From contig NZ_JANHAX010000002.1 in assembly GCF_030848945.1 (NCBI RefSeq), forward strand, positions 124,001 to 188,000: a stretch of 64,000 bases of DNA, in the 5' to 3' direction. Under the pieces are notes generated by a model. It was given only the letters and a program-made list of their open reading frames with translations. It ran no database searches and had not been told where the DNA came from. Both the position numbers and the translations under genes were made by a program. The stretch is from Marimonas arenosa (GTDB lineage: Bacteria; Pseudomonadota; Alphaproteobacteria; Rhodobacterales; Rhodobacteraceae). Shown in pieces: positions 27,031 to 35,472 of this stretch; the first letter of the stretch is position 1, and each line of letters begins with the position of its first letter.

Positions 27031-27147
27031 ATGCGTTCGATCATCGAACTATTGTCGGGAAACGCGTTCAGCTCGCTTATGCGTCTGGTGCGCAATCTGC
27101 TCATTGCCAAGCTAACAAAGTGTGACTATCGCACGAGCATCTTCTTT
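27031..27147 (+). pseudogene. 5' fragment of a polysaccharide flippase (Wzx) gene
   Basis: The first 39 codons read MRSIIELLSGNAFSSLMRLV and continue RNLLIAKLTKCDY. This matches the start of the intact flippase at 61561-62982 (MFRSVILLLSGNALGSLMLL, then RNLLVARLVSVEDY). After codon 39 similarity ends abruptly, and the frame runs into unrelated sequence overlapping the FrhB-like gene from the other strand. It is therefore a truncated paralogue. Confidence 0.75.
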
Positions 27148-27216
27148 GCTGACCGGCTGAAAAGGGAGAAATGGGTTCGATGGCAATTGATGCTGGCTGC
27201 AGCCGCCGGCTTCTCT

Positions 27217-28458
27217 TCAATCGGCGTAATCAGCCTTAACCGCCTGATCGCCTTGACCCGCGCGGACACGTGTTAACGTGCCCGCGAAATTGCGCGCTAA
27301 AGTGTCCGGGTCGAGGCCGGCGGAGCAGGCATTCAGTCCGAGCCCACGGAAATTGGGTTCGGGCAGGCCAGCAATCCGTGCAGCGGCTAGCCGGGCGGCC
27401 AGGGCCCGCCGGAGGTCTACGTGGTGGGGCTGGGTGTCGGACAACAGCTCAATATCAGACTCCTCGAGCCGGATCTTGCCGGCTTCTTCGCACTCGGCCA
27501 GCAACTGCTCGCCGACCTCGGTATGGGCGATCAGCATGTTCCAGCCCTCGCTCTCGCCCGTCGGCCAGCCGCCCGGCCAGGCGTCGCCAGTGGCGATGTC
27601 CGCCTGCAACCCCACTGCATCCGGACATATCTTGCAGCGAAACTGCGTGGTCCATTGATGATCGACCCAGAATTCACGATAGGGGCCTTCAAACTCACGA
27701 CCATCCGCTGTTCGTGCGTAAGTCGGCCCCGGGCAACCGTGGCCCCGCCAGCGAAACTCCGCGATATCCTCCCGCGCCAGGCCGCGCCGGGCGAGGAAAT
27801 CGTCCGAGGCTTTCAGGCTCGGGACCGTTCCGCAAAACAGTGCGATGGTGCACACGATCAACTCGCGTGCCCGACTGTCCTCGGCCTGCAAGTTTCGGAT
27901 TGCGGCGATGTCGCAGGGTTTCATCGCGACGGCAATCGGTTCGCCTTCGGCCAAAATATCGGGCAGTGTTTCGAGCGTGGCGCAGGTGGCATAGCGCGAC
28001 CCTGAGCTTGCGAGCACGGAACCCGCATCGCGGCTCACAACCGGCCGAGAGTGAAGCGCGTCTTTCGGATCGGCTTGCACCTGCAGGACTTTGCTGACCA
28101 GGCCGCTGTCGATCAGAAACTGGCTGAGCGCCGTCATGATGCCGCCGGCGGCAGCCCTGAACCGGATATCAGGATCCGCCGCATAGCCGCGCGCGATCCT
28201 TCGTACCTGCCCCCAGACCGGATCGACCTTGTCGATTTGTTTTCCGAATGGCCCGTGAACATTGATGCCGGGACAAAGCCGCAGGATCGCGGCTTCTTGG
28301 TCAACGGGAATAGAGTTGGCTGCGCGCGGGCGCAGATGGCCATTCTCAGACTCTGCCATGGTGATAGCGGCTCCGGGCGCCAATGCCTTGCAGAGACCGC
28401 ATCCGATACAGAACCCATTGTCGATGATGTCGTCTAGAGTTTCGAAATTGCGCGACAT
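27217..28458 (-). CDS. Coenzyme F420 hydrogenase beta subunit (FrhB)-like iron-sulfur flavoprotein
   Basis: 413 residues. The N-terminal ferredoxin-like motif CIGCGLC spans Cys17 to Cys23. FrhB landmarks follow: AAGGIMTAL, a MKPCDIAAIRN block, CGTVPS, FRWRGHGCPG and CKICPD. FrhB-type proteins bind FAD and Fe-S clusters and move electrons; relatives occur in bacterial polysaccharide loci near pyruvyl transferases, where their role is unproven. Another FrhB-like gene lies at 35473-36708 and a pyruvyl transferase begins at 63139. ATG at 28458. Its 3' end lies 70 bases from the flippase fragment. Confidence 0.88.
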   Translation of the reverse strand: MSRNFETLDDIIDNGFCIGCGLCKALAPGAAITMAESENGHLRPRAANSIPVDQEAAILRLCPGINVHGPFGKQIDKVDPVWGQVRRIARGYAADPDIRFRAAAGGIMTALSQFLIDSGLVSKVLQVQADPKDALHSRPVVSRDAGSVLASSGSRYATCATLETLPDILAEGEPIAVAMKPCDIAAIRNLQAEDSRARELIVCTIALFCGTVPSLKASDDFLARRGLAREDIAEFRWRGHGCPGPTYARTADGREFEGPYREFWVDHQWTTQFRCKICPDAVGLQADIATGDAWPGGWPTGESEGWNMLIAHTEVGEQLLAECEEAGKIRLEESDIELLSDTQPHHVDLRRALAARLAAARIAGLPEPNFRGLGLNACSAGLDPDTLARNFAGTLTRVRAGQGDQAVKADYAD

Positions 28459-28814
28459 GGGGGCGCTCTCTTTACTGGAGGTCGAGGTTCAGGCGGGGCT
28501 CGCCTGATCAGGCTCATCTCCACCTTGGATCATTTCAAGCGAAATCGTACCGCCGCTCTGTTGCGGGCGCGTCCGTCTCCCACCGTAAAGCCGACAGAGC
28601 CACCACTTAGGCATTTGAACGGAAAGTCGGGGCCGAGCCCTGGGCGACCATCGAGCATAACCGCTCGTTAAAAGGTCTTAGGGGACTGGTTTCTGGAAAA
28701 CTCCACAAGAGAGCGATTGATCAAAGACTAGGTGTCGAAGCCGCCCTGTGCGACCCACGCCGGGTTGCGCTGTCGCGACCGACCTGACCTCTGGATCTTT
28801 GACGTTAAGTCAAA
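28459..28814. other. Intergenic with IS scrap, no gene seen
   Basis: Between the FrhB-like gene and the terminator of the small secreted protein gene. Apart from the IS6-like scrap nothing is recognisable. Confidence 0.45.
28515..28566 (+). pseudogene. Short IS6-like transposase scrap
   Basis: The segment encodes DHFKRNRTAAL in frame and aligns at DNA level with 19935-19975 (GATCACTTCAAGCGGAAC versus GATCATTTCAAGCGAAAT). It looks like an older fragment of the same element family. Only about 50 bp are recognisable. Confidence 0.45.
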
Positions 28815-28843
28815 AGAAACCGGGCCAATGACGCCCGGTTTCT
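28815..28843 (-). terminator. Rho-independent terminator of the 66-residue protein gene
   Basis: On the minus strand AGAAACCGGGC pairs with GCCCGGTTTCT around a seven-base loop and runs into TTTTGACTT. It lies 26 bases after the stop codon. Confidence 0.85.
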
Positions 28844-28868
28844 CTCCATCCTGGTTAATCTTCTTGGA

Positions 28869-29069
28869 TCAGGTGCCGCTTGCCGCAACAGCCGTGATCA
28901 CGGCAAACGTGGTGATAACAAGGACCCCACCCAGGCCCATTCCTCCCAAACCTCCCGCCATCTGAGTCGAGATGAACGGGTCGGGCTTGGTTGTTGTGAT
29001 GTCTTCAGCGACCGCCGGTCCGGCGACGAAGCAGGCCGCAATGACAGCGGCGCAAGCAGTTTTCTTCAT
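28869..29069 (-). CDS. Small secreted or membrane protein, 66 residues
   Basis: Signal peptide MKKTACAAVIAACFVAGPAVA, then a short hydrophilic stretch (EDITTTKPDPFISTQ) and a Gly-rich hydrophobic segment (GGLGGMGLGGVLVITTFAVI). AAAGGA precedes the ATG and a strong terminator follows, so the unit is complete and monocistronic. No family recognised. The layout of signal peptide plus Gly-rich helix could be a small envelope peptide. Confidence 0.75.
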   Translation of the reverse strand: MKKTACAAVIAACFVAGPAVAEDITTTKPDPFISTQMAGGLGGMGLGGVLVITTFAVITAVAASGT

Positions 29070-29470
29070 TTCAGGGTCCTTTCACATTCGATCGAAAGCC
29101 AACCGATCCTCGTATGACGTGATAATGCGGAGGATTTTGGGACCTGTCAAAGAACTTCGGCTTGAGACCGGCAGGCGGCTTTCGAACCCTGCGCAGATCA
29201 CAAGGCGCTGTTCTTTGGCATATTCTGGGACCAGCTCCGAGATTATCCACCTGGCGGTGAGGCGTCATGTCTGAAAGCCGTTGCCGACAGCCACGGCAGC
29301 CGCGACAAGGGCGCGATTAACAGTTCGGCCCACGACCTTTTAAACAGTGGCAATCCACATTGTGACATGGACCAGACATAACAGCCTGATGCTGGCTCAA
29401 AGATCCGGTTGCCACGGTCTGTTCATGTTCAAACGCGGACGCCGATGATCGGCATGATCCTGGTGCGAGC
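29070..29470. other. Intergenic, no gene seen
   Basis: About 400 bp downstream of glcG. Only short overlapping frames without motifs; presumably holds the promoter of the small secreted protein gene at its left end. Confidence 0.5.
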
Positions 29471-29896
29471 TCAGATTTCGCCGGTCAGCCCCGCCGCCGC
29501 GATCCCGGCCACCGCCGCGATCGCATCGTTGTCCGAGCTGTCGCCGGTCACGCCGACAGCGCCGATGACCTCGTCGGCGTCGTTGCGAACGAGCACGCCG
29601 CCAGGCACAGGAACGACCCGACCACCGAACAGCCCGTTCATGGCATCCATGAAATAGGTTTGACTCTCGGCCCGTTGCATCTGCGCGGTGCCGGCCAGGC
29701 CGAGCATGATCGATCCGTATGCCTTGCCATGCGCAATCGCGAAACGCCCGGGCGAGGCGCCGTCCTCTCGTTCGAAGGCTTTGACGTGACCGCCGCTATC
29801 CAGAACGACCACAGACAACGGCTTCAGGTCCAGCTCCCGGCCTTTTTCAAGGGCTTTTGCGATGATAGTGCGTGCTTCGGTCAATGAAATCGCCAT
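29471..29896 (-). CDS. glcG: GlcG/HbpS heme-binding-type protein
   Basis: A 141-residue protein of the GlcG/HbpS family: SLTEARTIIAKALEKGRELD, VVVLDSGGHVKAF, GKAYGSIMLG, GGVLVRNDADEVIGAVGVTG. In E. coli glcG lies in the glycolate operon with malate synthase G; here it follows glcB by 63 bp on the same strand, so the pair is kept. Its biochemical role there is unknown; HbpS relatives bind heme. The ATG at 29896 has GGAAGGGA upstream; the frame's extension to 29923 is disfavoured. Confidence 0.9.
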   Translation of the reverse strand: MAISLTEARTIIAKALEKGRELDLKPLSVVVLDSGGHVKAFEREDGASPGRFAIAHGKAYGSIMLGLAGTAQMQRAESQTYFMDAMNGLFGGRVVPVPGGVLVRNDADEVIGAVGVTGDSSDNDAIAAVAGIAAAGLTGEI

Positions 29897-29959
29897 GGTT
29901 TTCCCTTCCAGACATGTCTTCACCCCCGGCTTTCCCGACCGTGGGCAGCTCTCGCAACC

Positions 29960-32107
29960 TCAGCCGAGGCTTTTGCGCTTCAACTCAAGCCGTCGTTGAT
30001 GGAGAATAGGCTCGGTGTAGCCTGACGGCTGCACCCGCCCCTTGAACACCAGGTCGCAGGCCGCCTGAAACGCGATCCCGTCGAAGCCGGGGGCCATCGG
30101 GCGATAGTGCGGATCGTCCGCGTTCTGCGCGTCCACGATTTCGGCCATCTTGCGCAGCGCGACCATGACCTGGTCCTGGCTGACCACCCCGTGGTGCAGC
30201 CAGTTGGCGATGTGCTGGGCGGAAATACGGCAGGTTGCACGGTCCTCCATCAGGCCGACATCGTTGACATCCGGCACTTTGGAACACCCCACGCCCTGGT
30301 CGATCCAGCGGACGACATAGCCCAGGATACCTTGCGCGTTGTTCTCGACCTCGCGGATGATCTGCTCGGACGTCCAGCGCCGGAACGTTGCGAGGGGGAT
30401 GTCCAGGATTCCGTCGACATGTGCCCGGCGGCCGCCCGCTTTGAGTTTCTCCTGCACTTTGAATACGTCCACCTTGTGGTAGTGCAACGCGTGCAGGGTC
30501 GCGGCGGTTGGACTGGGCACCCAGGCGCAGCTTGCCCCGGCGCGGGGATGCTCGATTTTCTGGTCCAGCATCGCCGCCATCATGTCAGGCATCGCCCACA
30601 TGCCCTTGCCGATCTGCGCCTTGCGCATCAGCCCGCATTCCAGCCCGATATCGACATTCAGGTTCTCGTAAGCGCCGATCCAGGCTTTGCGCTTGATGAA
30701 ATCCTTGCGGCTGAATGGTCCGGCTTCCATCGACGTGTGGATCTCGTCGCCGGTCCGGTCGAGGAAGCCGGTATTGATGAAGGCGACACGGTGTTTGGCG
30801 GCGCGGATGCATTCCTTGAGATTGACCGAGGTGCGGCGTTCCTCGTCCATGATGCCGATTTTCACGGTGTTGCGCGGCAGGCCCAGGGCATCTTCGACCA
30901 TGTCGAATGTCCTGACGGCAAAGGCGACCTCCTCCGGCCCATGCATCTTCGGTTTGACCACATAGACCGAGCCCTCGACCGAGTTGCCACCATCGCGCTG
31001 CAAGTCGTGTATGGCGATCAAGGTCGTGATCATCGCGTCCATCAGACCTTCGAAGACCTCTTCGCCATCGCGGTCCAGAATGGCGGGGTTGGTCATCAGG
31101 TGTCCGACATTGCGGACCAGCATCAGGGCCCGGCCTTTGACCGAGCTTGGGCTGCCGTCAGGCGCCGCGTAGGTCAGGTCGGGACTCAACGCGCGGGTAA
31201 ACCGGTCTCCACCCTTGGACACTTCTGCGGTCAGGTCGCCGCGCATCAGGCCCAGCCAGTTGGCATAGGCCAGGACTTTGTCTTCGGCATCGACGCAGGC
31301 CACGGAATCTTCGCAATCCATGATGGCCGACACGGCGCTTTCCAGCCGAATATCCGCCAGGCCGGCCTGGTCCCGACTGCCGATGGGGTGGGTGCGGTCA
31401 AACACCAGTTCGACATGCAGCCCATGATTGACCAGAAGCACGGCGTCCGGTGCCTTGGGATGGCCACGGTAGCCGACGAATTTTTCCGGCTGCATCAGTG
31501 GCAGGTCATCAACCAGCAGCGCCCCGTCGCGCACGTGATATCGCCGCGCGTCGGCATGCGACAGGCCGGCAACGGGGAAAGCATCGTCAAGGAACACCCG
31601 CGCCCACGCCACGACCCGCGCGCCGCGCCCCTTGTCGTAGCCTCCCGCGGGAGGGGCTGAGCCCAGCGCGTCGGTCCCGTAAAGCGCGTCATAGAGGCTT
31701 CCCCAACGGGCGTTGGCGGCGTTCAACGCGTAGCGCGCATTGGTGATCGGCACGACCAGCTGCGGTCCGGGGATCAGGGCGATCTCGGGATCGACATTCG
31801 AGGTCGCGATCTCGAAATCCGGCCCTTCCGGCGCCAGGTATCCGATATCGGTCAGGAACGCCTTGTATGCGTTGTGATCATGTGGCTGCCCTCGCCGTTC
31901 GATGTGCCAGGCGTCGATCTGTTCCTGAAGCCGTTGCCGCCGGTCAAGCAGTTCGCGGTTTTCCGGTCCCAGTTCATGGATGATCTTGGAAAGGCCGGTC
32001 CAGAACGCTTCTGTTTCGACCCCGGTCCCGGGAAGCGCACGCTCATCGATGAACGCGGCCAGTTCGCTGGCGACCTGTAATCCGGACTTGTCATGTCTTT
32101 CGGTCAT
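29960..32107 (-). CDS. glcB: Malate synthase G
   Basis: Condenses glyoxylate with acetyl-CoA to malate, allowing growth on glycolate or C2 compounds. At 715 residues it has the size of the single-chain G isoform. Landmarks: [30 protein letters not shown] (catalytic region), [37 protein letters not shown] and [12 protein letters not shown] at 32107 behind CGGAGCTCGGA. Together with glcG it forms a two-gene operon; no glycolate oxidase genes are in the window. Confidence 0.97.
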   Translation of the reverse strand: MTERHDKSGLQVASELAAFIDERALPGTGVETEAFWTGLSKIIHELGPENRELLDRRQRLQEQIDAWHIERRGQPHDHNAYKAFLTDIGYLAPEGPDFEIATSNVDPEIALIPGPQLVVPITNARYALNAANARWGSLYDALYGTDALGSAPPAGGYDKGRGARVVAWARVFLDDAFPVAGLSHADARRYHVRDGALLVDDLPLMQPEKFVGYRGHPKAPDAVLLVNHGLHVELVFDRTHPIGSRDQAGLADIRLESAVSAIMDCEDSVACVDAEDKVLAYANWLGLMRGDLTAEVSKGGDRFTRALSPDLTYAAPDGSPSSVKGRALMLVRNVGHLMTNPAILDRDGEEVFEGLMDAMITTLIAIHDLQRDGGNSVEGSVYVVKPKMHGPEEVAFAVRTFDMVEDALGLPRNTVKIGIMDEERRTSVNLKECIRAAKHRVAFINTGFLDRTGDEIHTSMEAGPFSRKDFIKRKAWIGAYENLNVDIGLECGLMRKAQIGKGMWAMPDMMAAMLDQKIEHPRAGASCAWVPSPTAATLHALHYHKVDVFKVQEKLKAGGRRAHVDGILDIPLATFRRWTSEQIIREVENNAQGILGYVVRWIDQGVGCSKVPDVNDVGLMEDRATCRISAQHIANWLHHGVVSQDQVMVALRKMAEIVDAQNADDPHYRPMAPGFDGIAFQAACDLVFKGRVQPSGYTEPILHQRRLELKRKSLG

Positions 32108-32377
32108 TTCCGAGCTCCGTTCGAATTCATATGCAACCGTATACCGTTTGGTTCCGCAATAAACAGGCCCTCTTACTGAAAACCCGAAAACTGCCGTGAC
32201 GTCGTTTTCAAACGACTTCGAATGCGAAGCAGCCAGGACAAAGATTTCGTTCTTTACTGTCGAGGGATCCAGCCACGCGGTTGGCGTACCGGTAGCGCGT
32301 TGCTTGAAACGATCTCGCTAAGCCTGCAACAGTGGCACCTGCCGCGGGGTCGTCGCAATCTGGTTGTTGAAATATTA
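32108..32377. other. glcB upstream region
   Basis: Holds the glcB promoter on the minus strand. The motif ACCGTATACCGT (about 32136-32147, a direct repeat of ACCGT around AT) could be an operator for a GntR-type regulator; this is a guess from symmetry and position 30-40 bases before the start codon. Confidence 0.35.
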
Positions 32378-32410
32378 AGCGGGCGGCAGACTTGTCGTCC
32401 ACCGCCCGCT
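32378..32410 (-). terminator. Terminator of the first VPLPA-type protein gene
   Basis: On the minus strand AGCGGGCGG pairs with CCGCCCGCT around a 15-base loop, followed by TAATATTT. It lies about 20 bases after the stop codon. Confidence 0.75.
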
Positions 32411-32431
32411 CAAAAATCTCTCTGTTCGCGG

Positions 32432-33025
32432 TTAGGCCGCGCGGCGCTTCCGTCGTGCCACGAAACCCAGACCACCAAGCGCCCCGATCAGCATCAGGCC
32501 GGCTGCCGGAATAGGGATGGGCGCTACGTAGATCGCCAAGTGTGAAAGATCCTTATTCCAGGCGACGTCGAACGTGCCGCTGGTCGAAGTATTGTTAGGA
32601 TCACCAAAGAACGACCATACGCCATATCCAGGCGTGCTTGACGCTTTCAGGACGATCAGGAAATCCTGCCCGATAGCGGACGTGATCGTCCAAGTGCCCG
32701 AGGTTCCTTGAGTCCAGGTCAGGCCGATATCCGCCCCTTCGGTCACACCAGTGCCATTATCGAATTCGTATTTGGTCAGGAACGTGTATTCGACGCCGTC
32801 CAACTCGAATGCCCCGCCGGGACCCGGATCGTTCCCATCGTAGGCGCCCCAGCAATCGTCAGCTCCACCGTTATTGCCGGTGACATCGCCAACCGAAATC
32901 GTGTTCGCGTTACCTTCCGAGCACTGAATGTTTGAGTTCAGCGACACAGTAGCCGCAATGGCGTTCGATGAAAGCGCTGTGAAGGCAACAGCAGCTATGG
33001 CTCCCAAGAGACGCGGCGTTTTCAT
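32432..33025 (-). CDS. Secreted protein with VPLPA/PEP-CTERM-type sorting tail (1)
   Basis: 197 residues. Signal peptide MKTPRLLGAIAAVAFTALSSNAIAA, a beta-rich mature region with two Cys (NIQCSEGN, DDCWGAYD), then the tail IPIPAAGLMLIGALGGLGFV ending ARRKRRAA: proline motif, hydrophobic helix, basic end. This three-part tail is the exosortase signal; the P-I-P-A-A-G form is a variant of VPLPA. GGGGGAAG precedes the ATG at 33025, whereas the frame's extension to 33076 has no site. Predicted client of the exosortase at 53281. Function of the mature part unknown. Confidence 0.9.
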   Translation of the reverse strand: MKTPRLLGAIAAVAFTALSSNAIAATVSLNSNIQCSEGNANTISVGDVTGNNGGADDCWGAYDGNDPGPGGAFELDGVEYTFLTKYEFDNGTGVTEGADIGLTWTQGTSGTWTITSAIGQDFLIVLKASSTPGYGVWSFFGDPNNTSTSGTFDVAWNKDLSHLAIYVAPIPIPAAGLMLIGALGGLGFVARRKRRAA

Positions 33026-33040
33026 GGTACTTCCCCCAAC

Positions 33041-33064
33041 AAAAAAGATGGCGCGAATCGCGCC
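33041..33064 (-). promoter_or_regulatory. Terminator-like hairpin in the leader of the VPLPA-type protein (1)
   Basis: Minus-strand GGCGCG ATT CGCGCC followed by ATCTTTTTTG, about 16-40 bases before the start codon. It has the form of an intrinsic terminator inside the 5' leader, so it could act as an attenuator, or end a transcript arriving from upstream. Confidence 0.5.
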
Positions 33065-33350
33065 CAATTGAAACACTCCATGTTTATATTAAGGCAAAAC
33101 GAAGCCTATTTCCATCAAAAATTAAGATATTGATTTTGCTAGAAAATCACCCCTAAGAAGAAAATTTCTTTATGGATTTTCAATCCCAAGCTGAAGAAAT
33201 CTGCACACAATCACGACTGGAAAGCCTCGTTTGTTCGCAACTTGGAAACACTCTGATCGTCTTTGTCTGGAACGATTCGCAAGGAGCGGGGTCGTTCGGA
33301 AGTCCGTAAAGTCGGGATTTATAACCAAAATATGGCGGTTGCGGCGAAGG

Positions 33351-33507
33351 CTAAGGTGGAGAGGAAAACCTTTGAGCTTCAGTTTTTGCCGGTGCCGTGT
33401 GCCGCCCGTCCTTCAGCCTGCTGAAGAAAATCTCGACCCGGTCGCGGCGCTTATCGAATGTGACGGGTTTCATTCGATCATTTTGGCGCTGGATGCGTGG
33501 CCTGAAA
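33351..33507 (-). pseudogene. C-terminal remnant of an IS5-like transposase
   Basis: Minus strand reads KPVTFDKRRDRVEIFFSRLK then DGRHTAPAKTEAQRF, matching the end of IS5-family transposases (Y/FDKRR..RNRIE.MF.RLKD.RR). The basic tract is shortened and the catalytic N-terminal part is missing, so it is inactive. Confidence 0.65.
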
Positions 33508-33697
33508 TCTTCTTTCGTGGGTTCGGGACCAGTCGGTGTTATTCCCGTAATCTCGTAGAAGCCACTCGGTATGCGGCAGATTGCTCCGGAATGCGACGGC
33601 GCCGATGTGGTCGCGGACAGGAATGAGCAGTGTTTGCGGAGCACTTTCAGGAGGAGCCTTTTCAGGAACTGCATCGCGAACTTTCAATCCAGGTCGA

Positions 33698-33749
33698 TTA
33701 ACAAACTGAAACGGCCTGCCAAGTCCGGCAGGCCGTTTCAGTTTGTTAA
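33698..33749. terminator. 23-bp perfect hairpin between IS remnant and second VPLPA-type gene
   Basis: TTAACAAACTGAAACGGCCT(GCC) at 33698-33720 pairs perfectly with 33727-33749 around the loop AAGTCC. Lying 32 bases after the stop codon at 33781 (minus strand), it is the likely terminator of that gene, with a T-rich 3' arm. Its length is unusual for a simple terminator. Confidence 0.75.
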
Positions 33750-33780
33750 AGCAAGCGTGACGTCGGTTGTCAGGCTCGCA

Positions 33781-34551
33781 TCAGCTTTCCTTGCGGCGCC
33801 GCCGAGCGGCGAAGCCAATCCCGGCCAGACCGGTCAGCAGCAGCAGGCCCGCTGCAGGCACCGGAACGGCTGCAATGCTAACAAGATTCTGATTGGTACC
33901 GCTGTTGTGCTGCCAGAACGTCAGGTCGTAATTTTGCTGAATCGTCCCGCCAAGGTTGGCCAGAAACCCGTCGGCAGCATCGTTGACTGCGTCACGCGTG
34001 CTGTTGCTCGGGCTACCCTGGAAATTGCCGCTTGTAAGACCGTAACTGTCCCCGGTCTCGTAGATAATCTCCCAAAGCGCCATCTGGAAGCCGGCGGACT
34101 GGATGCTGTTCACCCCGGAGTAGATCGCTTCAACGGTGAGCGCATTGACTTCGAAAAGGTTTTCGATTTTCGCCAGCTGTTCATTGGTCAGCACCGGCGC
34201 TTGCCAGCTGTTTCCGCTCGCGGTGGAATAAGGGTTCGGGTTGCTCCCTGCCGTAGGATCTGATTCCGTTCCGGTGAATGGCCCGTTCAACTGGGTGTAT
34301 TCACCGCCGGCGAGATAATCATACAAATCAAGGCACCAGGCCAGGAAGGTTCCGCCGGTATCGTTGTTGTTCATCGTGAACACGCCGGCTGACCCGCTTC
34401 TGTTCGGCGGATCGTCGCTGTTGGTCGTGTAAACGCCAACCGCGCCGTTGTTTTGCCCGTCATAAGAAAGCGAAACGGCCTCCGCGCTTGTTGACAGAGA
34501 TACAACTGCCACGGCGGCGCCGGCCAAAGATCCAAAAAGCTTACCAGTCAT
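33781..34551 (-). CDS. Secreted protein with VPLPA-CTERM tail (2), possible thioester domain
   Basis: 256 residues. Signal peptide (MTGKLFGSLAGAAVAVVSLS, then TSAEA), mature domain, and tail VPVPAAGLLLLTGLAGIGFA with end ARRRRKES, a VPLPA-type exosortase signal. The mature part has FLAWCLDLYDYL (Cys73) and FQMALWEIIYE (Gln156-x-Ala-x-Trp160), a pattern like thioester-forming adhesin domains where a Cys bonds to a Gln in a Q.A.W motif; this is motif inference. ATG at 34551 with GAGG upstream is preferred to the frame start at 34572. Likely surface protein. Confidence 0.9.
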   Translation of the reverse strand: MTGKLFGSLAGAAVAVVSLSTSAEAVSLSYDGQNNGAVGVYTTNSDDPPNRSGSAGVFTMNNNDTGGTFLAWCLDLYDYLAGGEYTQLNGPFTGTESDPTAGSNPNPYSTASGNSWQAPVLTNEQLAKIENLFEVNALTVEAIYSGVNSIQSAGFQMALWEIIYETGDSYGLTSGNFQGSPSNSTRDAVNDAADGFLANLGGTIQQNYDLTFWQHNSGTNQNLVSIAAVPVPAAGLLLLTGLAGIGFAARRRRKES

Positions 34552-35044
34552 CACAACCTCGTTAACAGTCACGGCATCTGCAGCAGTGCCGTCCGATTAC
34601 TATTGGGGGGAGAGTAGCGGCACAGTTTCCAGTCAGCAACTCAGTCGCCGACCGATTCCCTAGAAATCGCCTTGATTTTGCCGCGATTTCATTCCACGTG
34701 GCCCTGGCCTTGAGAGATTGGTGCAAATATCGAAACAGATTGCCCACTAAATGCCGCGAGTATCGCCCTTAGGGGGCAATAAGGTGGAGGCTTCAACCAG
34801 AAGTTCTGTAGATTTGTTCCTCTCCGCGAATCAACAGGGAATTTCGCCGAAAGCAACATCGTTCCTGCTTCAGTTGAGCCCCCAATCCGCGGTTTTCGTG
34901 ATTCCAGATGCCAGGGAGTCTCGTGTCGAATTGTTGGGCGTGTTCCGCCAAATACTTTTTCGCGTATGAGGAATCAGCCATGTGTCGCCGAACTGAATTG
35001 TCCTTTTTGCAGCAGCGCTCGCTCAGGGAACATACTCCATCGAC
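34552..35044. other. Intergenic, no gene seen
   Basis: About 490 bp with the promoter of the minus-strand surface-protein gene at its left. A 62-codon minus-strand frame (34793-34981) was not convincing. Confidence 0.5.
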
Positions 35045-35248
35045 CTAAGTCAGATCCCGTTTCGTAGGATAGAACCATACAGAAATCGCGATCGCACTGA
35101 GGGCCAATGGCCACAAAACGCACAGAACAAAGCTAATCAGATTGAAAATCGGGCTGCTTTTCCCAAGCCGCTTCTGCTCCTGATATGTCATGCTGATGGC
35201 AAAAAGAGATACGCAGATGTAGAGTGAAATGAAAACTGACCAAAACAC
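35045..35248 (-). CDS. Small membrane protein, 67 residues
   Basis: Two hydrophobic helices (residues 3-20 and 35-60) joined by the polar loop YQEQKRLGKSS; the C-terminus is basic. A very strong ribosome site (AAGGGGGG) stands six bases before the ATG, which argues for a real gene despite the size. No family recognised. The following 225 bases separate it from the FrhB-like gene. Confidence 0.65.
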   Translation of the reverse strand: MFWSVFISLYICVSLFAISMTYQEQKRLGKSSPIFNLISFVLCVLWPLALSAIAISVWFYPTKRDLT

Positions 35249-35472
35249 GTTAACCCCCCTTCGTGACGAGCCTATTCACATTACAAGAGTAACATTTCAA
35301 AGGCCCTTGTCTACTGTCAGGAGCTTTTTTCACGAGCTGCTGAACATCACCGGTATACGTCCGGTCTGATCTTTACGGGGCCGCCTGTTTGGCGCTCTTC
35401 GGCGTGATCGCCCGCTTTTCGGTCAAGGAAGGAAAAGGTCGGAACAATAAAGAACACCCACGTCGCATGAAC

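Noticed and set aside
30107..31660. Plus-strand open frame of 517 codons over malate synthase
   Set aside because: Antisense shadow; malate synthase G is unmistakable on the other strand.
34793..34981. 62-codon minus-strand gene
   Set aside because: No ribosome site, motif or coding-like composition.
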